NCBI GenBank assembly: GCA_958299035.1
Contig: CATQJL010000112.1
Location: 15,290,880 to 15,354,879, forward strand
From: Cylicocyclus nassatus
Taxonomy: Eukaryota > Nematoda > Chromadorea > Rhabditida > Strongylidae
DNA: 64,000 bases
Direction of reading: 5' to 3'
The notes beneath the pieces were generated by a model. It did no database searches and was not told the origin of the DNA. It saw only the letters and a program-made list of their open reading frames with translations. Made by a program: the position numbers and the translations under genes. This document shows, piece after piece, positions 1 through 10,882 of the stretch. Numbering within the stretch: position 1 is the first letter of the stretch; each line of letters begins with the position of its first letter.

Positions 1-1110
1 AGCAGTAGTTTCCGAGCAAGTACAGAGCTTCAATTTTGGACATAAAGACAATTGCTACGGCGGGAGCTAACCTTTGCCCCATCGCTAACCCTGTTACCTG
101 TCTGTAATACTGTCCAGAGCAGCGAAAGATTGAATGGCTTGCCTAGCAGCCTCATTGGAAATATTGATGTACAATAACGTAACATCAAAGAATTTTCTCA
201 CACAAATGCTGCTGAGCTGCGCCTCACAGAGATGTTCAAGGAAGTTTTTTGAGTTCTAGAGATCGCTACCAGTTTTGAGTACGGCTCAGATAATATGGTT
301 AAAGACGCATGGCTTGGTCTTAAAACTCGAATATCATTTCCTACAACAAATCATGTCATTCTTTGCTTATTCTTTGGATTACACTTCATATCCCTTTCAA
401 GCAGGGGGTTCAAACTTACTGAGAAAATTGTGGACCGAAACAAGGCGAGTTTGTCAAAGTAAGCTAACACTTATTAATATGAAGTTGGGAGAACCCTTTG
501 AAACTCAAACTTCCAGGCTTTCGTAAGTGCCTTATCTACTAACTGCCTTCGCCCGCAACCGATCCATTCTTGACATAATTTGTAGGCTCGAAACTGTTTT
601 GCTCTTGAAAATTTGCTGCGAGCCCTACCCTCCACTCCTGAGATAGTTATTGTTCGGGTCTTCTTACCAATCGCCCGTCGTAAAACTCGCCGTACTTCAC
701 GTGCTATCGCAGAAATAGAGCACATATACAACGAGTGGGAAACACCTGGAAACATGATGGTTTTTTTTCTATCGATGTCACAGTTTAAAGCTGACGGTGA
801 GGAAGGCGGCTTGTTCACGTAGGTGTGCGTGGGCGCTATAGTCCTTCACGCGCAATTGTCATTTCCAAAAATCAAGAGTTACGGTAATCCCCATCCGCAA
901 AATGTCTCAGAGATAGACCAGATCTCGGCATTCATCGCTTGTGAAGCAACGCATTTTACGATTCGCGCTCTTACCCAAATAATATCTTCACATTATCAAC
1001 GTCAACATTAATAATGATTGCTCCTTGTTTAGTTTCGTGCATGAACTACTAGGCTCATTGAATTCCTTTGCTTCGGGTATTAATAAGTCAAAGGACTTAA
1101 AGGCAGTGTA
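1..1110. other. Gene-free stretch
   Basis: I see no exon structure, RNA gene or recognisable domain here. Short open frames exist but none carries a recognisable motif. A segment around 255-325 loosely resembles 9370-9470, which suggests an old dispersed repeat. Confidence 0.5.
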
Positions 1111-1117
1111 CAAGCAA

Positions 1118-1505
1118 AAGCTTTGTGCTTACCCGGGCCTATTCTCCATGCTGAATCCGATAGACCACAATGGAGAGCGCAAAAACGCCAAAAAGGCCTC
1201 AACGCAGGAGGGAAATCACAGGTGGCGGGGCCTTCAAACCGTGACGTCACTCTCTTAGGAGCGACCTTCTCGGTTGAAATTTTATGTCATGCATTTCGCA
1301 GTTGGCTGGTGGTGATGTTAAGGCGACTAGCGGAATCGAGAAGATCGCTACTGAAGCTGGGAGAGTGACGCCACTATGTGAACAGCCCCGCCCACTTGCA
1401 ATTTTCCTCCTCCGTTAGAGTATTTTTTCGCCGTTTTCGCAATCCCCAGTGTTGAATTTTGGGATTCAGCATAGCGAATAGGCCTAGGTAAGCACAAATT
1501 CTCGA
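1118..1505. repeat. Imperfect long inverted repeat (foldback)
   Basis: The left arm (about 1118-1257) reappears as its reverse complement at about 1361-1505. The arms look roughly three-quarters identical by eye and are separated by about 100 bases. Shared landmarks are 'gtgcttacc', 'aggcctatt' and 'tgctgaatcc' at the outer ends and 'gtcactctc' at the inner ends. The structure fits a non-autonomous foldback transposon or MITE. I found no coding capacity and no clear target-site duplication. Confidence 0.7.
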
Positions 1506-1742
1506 AATCGAATTTTTGCCTGGGTCTGTAGCTTCAATGTCTAAAGCACATTTGAATATAAATCCAACGTTTATTGAAAACTGAACGTTAATGCTTTCTT
1601 TTGAGATGAGCCCAGGAGTCCTGAGAGGAAGCTGATGATAAAGACTTAATCCAGATACATGTAGTGGTGGAAGCAATTCTTAATAACACATAGACAGGTA
1701 AAAACATGCTTAACATGAGGGCACACTTTTGGCACAAGGCCT

Positions 1743-2163
1743 CAAAGGCAGTGGCTCGGGAAAAGTCCAAATGCACGCTTTTTGTTCCTTTTTAGCCTTC
1801 TGGATGCGCTTAGACCAGAGTTGTGCTTGGAAAGCTAAAATAGTGCTTTTTATGACGTTCTCCGGCCTTGGAGATTGCTAAGGAGGCTGGAGCGGAGACT
1901 CCCGAGTCGGGTCGTGATTGGCTGTCTGAGCCATAGCCAATTGGCGCCAAAATGAGTGTTTTACAGTCTCCTGCAGCCAGTCACTATTTTTGGCGGGAAT
2001 CCCCGCTCCAGCCTCCTTAGCAATCTCCAAGGCCGGAGAACACCATAAAGAGCACTTTTTGACTTCCCAAGCACAGCTCTGGTCTAAACGCATCCAGAAG
2101 GTTAAGGATGAACAGAAATCGCGCAATCAAAATTTTTTCGAGCCACTGCCCTTAAAGGCAGCG
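1743..2163. repeat. Long inverted repeat (foldback)
   Basis: The left arm (about 1743-1905) and right arm (about 1995-2163) are reverse complements. The best-conserved part reads 'aatctccaaggccggagaa' on the right and its complement on the left. Outer ends share 'cagtggctcg' and its complement. About 90 bases separate the arms. It looks like a second foldback MITE, unrelated in sequence to the one at 1118-1505. Confidence 0.75.
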
Positions 2164-2464
2164 GCTCGGCAGATTCTCGACTTGAAGTTGCTTCGGTAGA
2201 AGGAAAAAGCGTGGAAGATAGAAAGTAGGCGGGTGCACTAAAAGTAAAAATCTGACGAATTCACTTCCATGAACAAAAGCGGCCAGTGGCGCCTACGGAC
2301 TGCTGGCGGTTGCTAAGAGCTGGGACTGCTGCGGGCTGCTACGGGCTGCTAGCGGCGGCTGCCGACGCGGCACCCTAAATGTGACAGAATAGACACTTGC
2401 GAGTTCTTTGCTATATCTCTAAACGTAACATCAAATCGTTGAGAAGCTCTACACTTTCATGTTA

Positions 2465-2706
2465 GGCCTAAGGCATACCTCTTGCGATTTCGCGAAATCG
2501 CCACATCCTCGCGACTTGGCGACTCGCCAGATGTCTAGAGATTAAGCATGCGAGGCTCTCAGAAGCATGGGTGCGTAGATTCCGTAAATTGTAACATAAC
2601 AACAGCAAGTCTGGCCCAAGCAAAGTGCGTTTACGACCAGCTGTGGAGAGTCGTTGCAGTGCCAAATCGCGCGGCGACTAAAATCGCGTGAGGTATGCCT
2701 TAGGCC
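2465..2706. mobile_element. Harbinger-like MITE
   Basis: A 242-bp non-coding element has perfect 17-bp terminal inverted repeats (GGCCTAAGGCATACCTC). Similarity continues inward for about 25 more bases. The direct repeat TTA lies at 2462-2464 and 2707-2709, which fits a 3-bp target-site duplication. A 3-bp TTA or TAA duplication is typical of the PIF/Harbinger superfamily. That assignment is inferred from the duplication alone because there is no transposase. Confidence 0.75.
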
Positions 2707-2719
2707 TTAAGGAGAACCG

Positions 2720-4262
2720 AAAAGTGATCCTGTTAAAGTTCGACTTACGATTGGCTGTTGCCCATGGCCGTATCCGAACATTCGATTTATGTAAGTAGAA
2801 GCATAATTACGCTTTTCTCTTCAGTCGAATTCTGTTGAGACGATCATTACGGGAACAATTTGGAAAGAAGTCCCTTGAATCAAACATCACTTAATAGCCT
2901 TAGGCAACTTAGGCAGACTTAGAGAGCATTCACAACTCACTCCGAGAATCACCAAGCCGCATCTTCCAAAAGGTTGTTATCGAACTAACCACTCGCTTTC
3001 ATTATAAGTAGTCAAGGCATGGTCAAGTATAGATAAAAAGTGCACTCGTCCTGCTGAATGTGGCTATTTTTTGTATGTTTAGATTAATTATCCGAGTTCA
3101 TAACCGTACACATTTGAACAGAGCAAGGTCTACTGGCAGAACACGTGTAGGTGGAATGCATGTGCTCAATCATTTACGCGCGGGCTTCACTTTGTAACGA
3201 ATCAAGAAGCTCACTGGCACTCAATTTTTCAAAAACACTTGCTCGCTTTGAAATTACATGGGTTCGTAATTTTTACTTTCTCCCGCAACAACCATTATCG
3301 TACCTGGGATAGTCAGAAGTTAGGGCGTTAAAAATGAGGGTTGTTTGAGTATCTCCCCCTCCCTCATGAAAAGTGAAGGTCGTTTATAGAAATCAATGAA
3401 GTGGAAAGATGCAAAACAGATGGCAAAAGAGAAGGAACTTCTACAACTCTAATAAAAGCGCTGCAATCACTTTAGAATTTTCCATTAGGCGGCATTTGAA
3501 ACTGCAGGTTTTCGCTCTAGGACCAGACAATCCACACACGGGGAAAACCAGCAAAAACTATTTTCCTACCTGCGATTGTTTCAAAAACAAACATATCTTG
3601 GAAGTATTGATAATCAGGAGGAGAATAAACTGGAAAAAACAGTTGAGAAAGCTTGAAGTTTTGCTTTTCTTAAGTCCACAGTCAAAAACAACCTACTTTT
3701 TGATGCGTCCTTTAGACTTTTACCCCCTTCTCATAGTTTTTGTTTGGGGCGACGTTGTCAGCTTTGTTATGCTCATAATCCTGAGCAAAAAGTCCCTAAG
3801 TAAGAAAGTTGCTTATGAATTCTAATAAAGGCCTATGAACAAAAACGCATTTCTAAAGATTTTCAGATATTTCACCACAATCAAAGAATTTAACCCCAAC
3901 AAGTTGTTCAGAATATGAAAGCAAGATCTAGGGAATGCAAAAACCGCTTGAAAACAACTAAACTGAAGTAAAAGCAAGAGACTTCCGAAAACAGTTTTTG
4001 CCACTTTTCTCGCTTTCTCGCTTTTCAAAACCCAATCGTAGAAAGAGGCCAGTTGAGGAATGTTGCTCTAAATCAATCGAAAATTTGCACAAAAACCTAT
4101 CTTTTCAGTACAAAGAAGGCTATAAAATGCAATTTTTTGGTCTGGGAAAATTTGAGGTATTACTCAGTAAACCCGCTTATCACATTCACTCCGATTCCGA
4201 CATAGTTATAATCTTGACATTTGGGTCAAACCCCGGATGTTATTATCATACACTCTCTTTCT
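2720..4262. other. Gene-free stretch
   Basis: No supported gene. The longest open frame (3409-3825, plus, 138 codons) is rich in K, R and hydrophobic residues, has no recognisable domain, and lies in A/T-rich DNA. I do not call it a gene. Confidence 0.5.
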
Positions 4263-4360
4263 TTTAGTGAAGGTTGTGTTCTCTTGTGTCGCCCAAAGTG
4301 AGCTTGCGGCAGATTGGCTGAAGTATTAGTACCTTAATCTAATCTGTTATTTCGCTCAAA

Positions 4361-4470
4361 TACTCAGACAATCACAGGCTTTCAGCCGGCAGCCACAAAG
4401 CCACCGCGAAAACCCTCCAAAAGCGCGGTGGCTTTGTGGCTGCCGGCTGAGGCTTGTGATTGTCTGAGTA
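4361..4470. repeat. Near-perfect 110-bp hairpin
   Basis: The arms begin tactcagacaatcaca and end with the exact complement. The inner part around 'agccggcagccacaaagcc' is also perfectly complementary to its mate. The loop is only about 20 bases. Such a strong hairpin inside a larger TIR element is either a nested MITE or a structural part of the host element. Confidence 0.85.
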
Positions 4471-4531
4471 GGTTTTAGGACCTACTATTTAAGAAAACCC
4501 TAGTATTTTACATGAAGTGTTTATTAAAGTT

Positions 4532-5054
4532 ATTCTGAGAAAGATGTAGCCAAACTCGCAAGATGGCAAGTTTGTCTCCACTTTTCGCCCATTTGCTGGC
4601 GAAATTGCCTGCGCTTTTTTCGTAGATTAATCTCTGAGAACAATGCAATCAGAATTCGTTTTACCCGTGCCCTCGTCTGTACCATGCTCTGATTATGAGC
4701 TTACGATTTCGCGTCCTCATGACTTTTGTCCCAAATCTAAAGCCGCTTATTTTGGCGAAATCAGTCGAATTCTCATCGTTCGAAATAAAGGTGATATCTG
4801 TCATCAGCCTGTCACGCACCTATGACAGATTTCGCCAAAATAAGCGACTTTAGATTTGGGACAAAAATCATGAGAACGTGAATTCATAAGCTTCTAATCT
4901 GAGCATAGTACAGATGAGGGCCTGGGTAAAGCGAACAGTTGCATTGTTCTCAAGGACTCTAATCTACAAAAAAGCGCAAGCAATTTTGTCAGCAGATGAG
5001 CAAAGAGCAGGCAAACTTCTCATTTTGCGAGGTTTAGCTACATCTTTCTCAGAA
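4532..5054. repeat. 523-bp foldback repeat
   Basis: The two halves are reverse complements from 'ttctgagaaagatgtagc' at the left edge to its complement at the right edge. The inner segment 'tttcgccaaaataagcg' pairs with 'cgcttattttggcgaaa'. The centre lies near 4790. It is nested in the larger TIR element at 4267-6059. No coding potential. Confidence 0.85.
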
Positions 5055-6069
5055 CAATTTTTCTGCAAAACATTGTCGTGCAAATAGCTAGGATTTTCCA
5101 AACAGTGGGTCGTGAAACCTCTTTGGGCAAAATTTCTGGTCAGACTAAGATACTAATATTTCAGCCAAAATCTGCCGACTCAAAAGCGGAGAAAAAGGAA
5201 AAATTAAATTGCGCGATTTTCCCAGTAAGTTTGTCCAAAGGGGTCATCCTACCTGCTGACTATGAGAATCACATCTGATTTGTGAGGTAGCTTCACTTTA
5301 GGACTAAAGTAGGTAGTTTTCAGATAAGCATGATTACTCAAGGTTTGGCGGCCTTTTACGGTCTCACATCAAAAGACTTTCTGCGACTACTGCTTGCTTC
5401 TGGAAACTATCGAAGCTGCTCTACCGAGCGATGCCTACAATAGCCCTCCTTTCCACAGAAAGTATTGAGTTGCGCCCTTACAGAAACTCGTCGGGAATGT
5501 AAATGAGGATCAGACCAACACAAATCCAGGTAGGCAATACGACATGCACACCACAGTCCAGATCTTCAAACTTCTAAGCTGTACAATTTACTCTAAAAAT
5601 GTTAATAGCCGAGAACACAGAACTAAAAAAAGTTTGTGCTCGCATGCATTGATTTCTGAGTTTGAGAAGAAGGAATTGAAGCATAGAACGTATATTGCTT
5701 TCTAGCATACCTTCAATAGATAGAGCTACAATAAAATCATTTCATTGATCATTTGTGTCATTGCAGGCACTATCCACCTTTGATGTCCCCATCTTGGATT
5801 CTTGGAACGGGCAAGCTTTGATTTGAGTGTATTCAATGTGTTATTTATGTTTTCTTTCCTTTTTAGGTATTAATTTTCTCAAAGTGATGCAAGCAATGAC
5901 AATCACTCAGTCTCTTATGTTCTTGCGATTGCAAATCCAGGATGAAGACGCCAAGGATGGACGCTGTGTGCCAATGCGCACATGATCATATGAGATGATT
6001 CGACTGGATGTACTCTGATAACCTTCAATTTGAGCGACACAAGAGAACGCAACCTTTACTAAGTGGTCC

Positions 6070-7310
6070 ACATGAAGTGTGACGCACAGATGCTTTCGTA
6101 ACTTTGTTAGAACTCAATGAAATTGAAAGCTTTTATTTTCATCTGATAGACAAGAAATTTCCGTATAATTGTAGATTACTTTTGGAATATCCACCTTTGG
6201 CTTCGATGAAGGAATTTATTCTGCTCGAAAAAGATTTCAAAATGCGTGCAATGATTTTTGACGCGCAACTTCGTCCCAGTATCTCCTTTTAGCAAATCCA
6301 TTGAAATGGATGCGGAAGAGCGGCGTTTTGCTCACAGACAGGCTTGGAAGAAAATTTGTGGGTTCAAGAATGTTCGAGTGGAAAGGCTGAACAACAAAAG
6401 GAATTGAAGTTTCTTCATATGTGGCCCACATGATGTTTGACTGGCTGCAAAAAATTCATTTTTTAGTCTTTTTCACTCCATGTGAAAGTCGCCTTCTCCA
6501 TATTCTTTTGTCCCGTTGTGTTGTTTCCGACTTCGGTTCTTAGTAAAATATGGTCAAGCTCGAAGGTTTTGCAAAGGCAATGGCCGTGGCAACGAAAATA
6601 GCAATTTTCCAGGATTCTAAAAAGCATCGAAAGCAAACTTTGAAGGGCTGTGGCACGTTATTGGATCAAGGGAAGTACTATAGGCGCTTTTGGGAATTTT
6701 TTAATATGACTAAACACCAATCCACAGCGAAAAGAAGAAATTGCAGTTAAGTAAAATCCATTGTTTAAACAGTGGAAAAAATGACATTTGGCCCTCTAGC
6801 TCACTCATCCTTAAACATACAAACGCTCCTTTTTGCCTGCCTAAAAGAAAAGAGTCTGCCCTTCAAAACCTTGTCATTTGATTCGACGAGAAACCTAGTG
6901 AGAGTTTGGGAGCAGAAACCATCACGTGCGAATCGAAGAAATTTTGGAAGAGTTTGAAAGAGAAAAAACGATTTCAAAATAACCAGGGACAGGTATCTCA
7001 AAAGTTGACCAGAAATCCCTATACAGAATTCTCTTTTTTATCAGGAGAGGACAAAAGCTTTTGATTTTATTCAGTCCATGCAAAGTTATAATACTTTTTC
7101 TTTGTGTCACACTTTACGTGGACCTAATGATTTGCGTTTCATTCCATCGGCCACCTTGATTTAGGATCGTTCCCTGGTAAGTATGCTCGTTTGCCTGATT
7201 GTAGACCGCACCGAGAACAGTCTACAAAATTCCACTTCGCGTTCCTTTTGTATGCGACGAGCTCAGCAGAGCACTAAAGAAAAGTTTTCAGCACGCGGGC
7301 CTTGAAAGTG
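6070..7310. other. Gene-free stretch
   Basis: I see no exon chain, RNA gene or transposon end in this A/T-rich segment. Short open frames on both strands show no recognisable motif. Confidence 0.45.
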
Positions 7311-7317
7311 ACATACG

Positions 7318-8629
7318 GGCCCGTAGTAAACCCCTCCTGGTTGTCACAACATAGAGGGACTATGTCGCGATAGCTCGGAGTATCTCGCAAGACTATAGCG
7401 AGCTATCCGGAGGGCGCCGCAAAACTAACGCACAAACACGTGATCGAACCACCGATAACCCCGACAACAGCGCCCACACTCGCTGCGCTATAAGTACCAA
7501 TTTCACTATGTTTTACTAGGAGAGGAAGAACGCGCGAAGCAAATAAAGCTATTATAGCAAAATCAGTACGGGCACACGACATGAAGTTTTACTTGCAATA
7601 TTCCCAATCCGTAATATTAGTATTGTAGAAGTAATTACTGCTCTCGCCATAAGTGTAAAATTGCACATATACAGCATTTGAAGATAACGAGTAGATAGCG
7701 CAGTGCCAGTGTCAGAGGGCAGCATGCCCAAGGGGGGAGGGTTCAAATTCTACGCGATACCGCCTTTTGCAATTTGCTAATAGTTGAATTTTCATGCAAA
7801 TAAACTCATGTTAGGGAATTTCCTGGTAGTAAAGAGGAAATGGCATTCAGAACAGTCAATATTGGTGCATAAGAAAAATAAAAATATCATCAAACATTTA
7901 CTACCTTAGCAAAATGTTCAAAAATTTGCTATTCCCTAGCTATAGCACCAAATGGTCCCTTCTCTCAAAAACAGAAGGGAAGCGAGAGGTGTACGGCTAA
8001 CGAACAGCAGTTCAAGCAAAAATATGTGTTTAAAAATGCTAGGATAGAAGAAAAGATAAGAATTTGAGGAATTTTGGCACGAAAAAGAGATTTGGTGCGC
8101 GCATGAGGCGCACTGTGAATGTAAAAAACGAAAAATAGCACAAGCACGAATTAGCAAGCAGAAAATATGACCGAATCTACATTTACGTCGAAAACAACTC
8201 ACCTTTTTCTGAATAACAGGGTGTACAAAGCAGAAATATCTAGCAAATGGAAGCGCCACATTGCTCGGACGGTTAGGCATTATCAGCTGCTGATATTGAT
8301 TGCAGTTGACGTGCGTTTTAGAGAACTGTGTGCATGTGCGACCTATTGCGAGGTTGGCGTAGTCGAGCTCTAGTCTTGCGCTATGTCTCTGCGTCTCCAT
8401 GATGGACAAAGTATTTCGTCTTCTTGTACGTCACCACATGTCGCTATATGTCGCGATATGTGGTGACACAAAGCGACAAAGTGCGAGCACCCTGACGCCT
8501 TGCATTGATTGCATCCGGCGGCAATGGTAAAGGATAGCCGCTTTGCCTGCCTCGCAGCACATTAGTCAGCACATGTCACAGCAGGCTCCGAGCTATACGT
8601 CAGCACATACGGGGGGTTTACTACAGGCC
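7318..8629. mobile_element. 1.3-kb Harbinger-like TIR element
   Basis: Terminal inverted repeats read GGCCCGTAGTAAACCCC on the left and the complement of GGCCTGTAGTAAACCCC on the right. The trinucleotide ACG flanks both ends (7315-7317 and 8630-8632), consistent with a 3-bp target-site duplication. The interior holds smaller palindromes, for example around 8432-8463, and no recognisable transposase. A 157-codon minus-strand frame (7936-8409) has no motif and is probably chance. Confidence 0.65.
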
Positions 8630-8639
8630 ACGATGTACG

Positions 8640-10010
8640 TTCGTAGCCACTTGTCATAGACATCCCACCCCCTCACATCACAAGCTAACACGCAATCGCT
8701 TCTATGATCGCTTATGCTCAAGTCCTAGTTGTTTTTGTCCATTTTAAAGGGAGCGGGATTGCATGGAGTCGCGTAGTCTGTCTTACCACCCAATCATTTG
8801 AAGATCAGTGGCGGGAAACCTGTAGACCTTTGTGTGTAAGGGTCACGAGGCACCTAGATAAACTCGAAAAACTGAAAGTATACCCCTCTAGGCGCCCACC
8901 ACAAGCAACCTCATGGTGATGAGCAATTTAGCGCAGGTATCAGGATTTCATCGATTTAGCTCTACACAGTAGCCCGCAAGACATTAGAAGCTTCAGATTT
9001 CGGATTACATCAAAATCCAAAAATCAATTGCGAAAAAGTGTGCACTGCCACTACGAACGAGCTGGTCCCGGTCCCGGTCTCGTATTACTTAGCTCTATGT
9101 GGGTTCTGACCTAGGAATCGGGTCAGGTCAACTGCAAAAATGGGGCATTCTGGTATATGCATACCAGTAGGGCGCTGTGGGTGGTCTGCTCTCACTGTCT
9201 ACCGAAGGCTATCAGTGCAAGCGTTAGCATAGTGTCTCTCCTGTCATCAACCCCGCTACCTTTTGCTGAATTAGGTCTTTGCATTAGATGCGGTGCTTGA
9301 GGTGCAGGTTGCAATGGTTTTTGTTTTTTCAGACTCTGAATAAGGCGTTATCGTCGAACATTACCCTACGAGTTCAATAAAGATCGTTACAAGTTTTGAT
9401 CACAGCTCAAATAATATAGCTAGAGTTAGAGAAATGCCAAGATCCGTCGACAATCGAGTTTTAAGTCACAGGTCACGCATGTTAGAAAGACAAGATTCCG
9501 AAACGTAGGAAACACTGATTTGTAGCAGAATGGTTCATAGTGTCCATAGAAGTAACCTGACGTACCGATGGAAAATCACATCTAATCGACATGTCGGAGG
9601 CCCTTAGGAAATAGATGTACGGCAAGGTGTCAAATCATCGCAATTTGCCTAGCTTCGTATTGGACTAGTTGATATGTTGTACACAATGTCATTCATTTGA
9701 TATAACGTTAATTTTAACGCATTACTTCTACATCTCATCCAATCGTAGCATATTCCTTACCTTTTTGAACAAATTCTGAATTTTTGCTTTCAGTCGATAA
9801 CGGAACGATTGTCGTTCGAAGTTGCAAAAATCAATCCGTATGCATGGACTTTGTAACATAATGCTCTTTGTCTTATCATCCAACATTTCAAGGCTTTAAG
9901 CAACACTAAAAAGTCCCATGTGCTTTGAATTTTCACCTACAGTCAGATCAAACAGCTTAATTAGGTAAAATACAATCACTCCACCTGTCAGTGAAAATAT
10001 TAGATTCTCG
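8640..10010. other. Gene-free stretch upstream of the saposin-like gene
   Basis: No supported coding exon. The final part presumably contains the upstream regulatory region of the gene that starts at 10129. I recognise no motif except the TATA box listed separately. Confidence 0.45.
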
Positions 10011-10019
10011 CTTTCTCGC

Positions 10020-10027
10020 TATATAAA
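10020..10027 (+). promoter_or_regulatory. TATA box, saposin-like gene
   Basis: TATATAAA lies 109 bases upstream of the saposin-like start codon and about 80 bases upstream of the splice acceptor at 10109-10110. That spacing leaves room for a transcription start near 10050 and a short outron. It is a match to the consensus only. Confidence 0.5.
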
Positions 10028-10100
10028 CACGGTTTAGTATCGCTACTTTGTCCAACTTTGTTCATTCTTCATCAAGTTATAACTTAGCTAACAGAGTGCG

Positions 10101-10110
10101 TTTTTTTCAG
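10101..10110 (+). promoter_or_regulatory. Candidate spliced-leader acceptor
   Basis: TTTTTTTCAG is an excellent nematode 3' splice site located 18 bases upstream of the ATG, with no coding sequence before it. In nematodes this arrangement usually marks spliced-leader trans-splicing. A conventional intron in a 5' UTR would look the same. Confidence 0.6.
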
Positions 10111-10128
10111 GTAGACTAACTGAAGAGA

Positions 10129-10651
10129 ATGAGACTTTTGCTAGTTCTCTTGGCGGTGATTGTCCTTGCAGAGGGTCGCGTCGCGTATTGGGATTTACCC
10201 TTTTGTAAGATGTGCAAAGATGTGGTCGGCCAGTTGAAAGGACATGTTGAAGGAGGAGTTAGCGGTCTTACACAGGTTCTTCTTTGATTACAACACAGTG
10301 CATATATTGGGCGTTTTTTCGACGACTGAAGCATCATATGAGCATAATGTTCAAGCAGTCTTATTCTAGTAAACAAGAATAAGCCATCCTTCAGTTTGCA
10401 ACCAAGTTCTGTGGCAGCGTTCCCCTCATTGGGGGTATGTGCAAGAGCATGATAGCGGACAATATGGAAAAAATTGCGGCAGAATTAAAGGTGAGTCAGC
10501 AATTGATATTCATCAATATTTATGTCCCCTGCGACGCGCAAATAGCCAAGTAGTGTACAAATTTATGACTTGTGCTTTTGAATAACTCTCATTTTTTCAG
10601 AGCAACGTCGCGACGGAAAAAATTTGCATTCATATGCAAATGTGCTGGTAA
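10129..10651 (+). CDS. Secreted saposin-like protein (SPP/caenopore type)
   Basis: Three exons, 10129-10275, 10395-10490 and 10601-10651, join in phase 0 at GT-AG junctions and encode 97 residues. Residues 1-16 form a signal peptide (MRLLLVLLAVIVLAEG). The mature part carries exactly six cysteines, C26, C29, C55, C65, C90 and C96, with CxxC at the start and CxxxxxC at the end. That is the saposin-B pattern, expected to pair 26-96, 29-90 and 55-65. Nematode proteins of this family bind or perturb lipid membranes and are often intestinal effectors, either antibacterial or digestive in blood feeders. That role is family knowledge. The single compact domain matches small nematode SPP proteins. 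It is flanked by repeats, and a mariner remnant starts 230 bases downstream. Confidence 0.88.
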
Positions 10652-10665
10652 ATCCATAAGATTTC

Positions 10666-10671
10666 AATAAA
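10666..10671 (+). promoter_or_regulatory. Polyadenylation signal, saposin-like gene
   Basis: AATAAA lies 15 bases after the stop codon, giving a very short 3' UTR, as is common in nematodes. Confidence 0.75.
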
Positions 10672-10882
10672 GACTTCACGCTCTGATGTTTTAGCAGACA
10701 CTAATTCTCAAGTAATTAAAAAATTAACTGAAATGGGATGATGATGTGCAATTATGTGAGCATTCCCACTGTGGATATTCTCAGCTATCACTCGGATACT
10801 GCATGAACAACTTGCATATACGGACGAAACGTCTTAGCTTGTTGACAGAACGAAAGACATTCCTTTGGTAACGGTATATCTA

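Larger units (their letters stand above)
4267..6059. mobile_element. 1.8-kb TIR element with internal hairpins
   Basis: Terminal inverted repeats of about 31 bp start GTRAAGGTTGYGTTCTCTTG. The left copy lies at 4267-4297, and the right copy is its complement ending at 6059. TA dinucleotides at 4265-4266 and 6060-6061 fit a TA target-site duplication as in Tc1/mariner-type elements. No transposase frame is visible. Two long hairpins (4361-4470 and 4532-5054) lie inside, so other foldback elements may have inserted into it or it may be composite. Confidence 0.7.

Noticed and set aside
3409..3825. 138-codon plus-strand ORF
   Set aside because: No domain, no splice context, composition typical of AT-rich chance frames.
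7936..8409. 157-codon minus-strand ORF
   Set aside because: Lies inside a TIR element, no motif, rich in F, S and C as expected from random AT-rich DNA.
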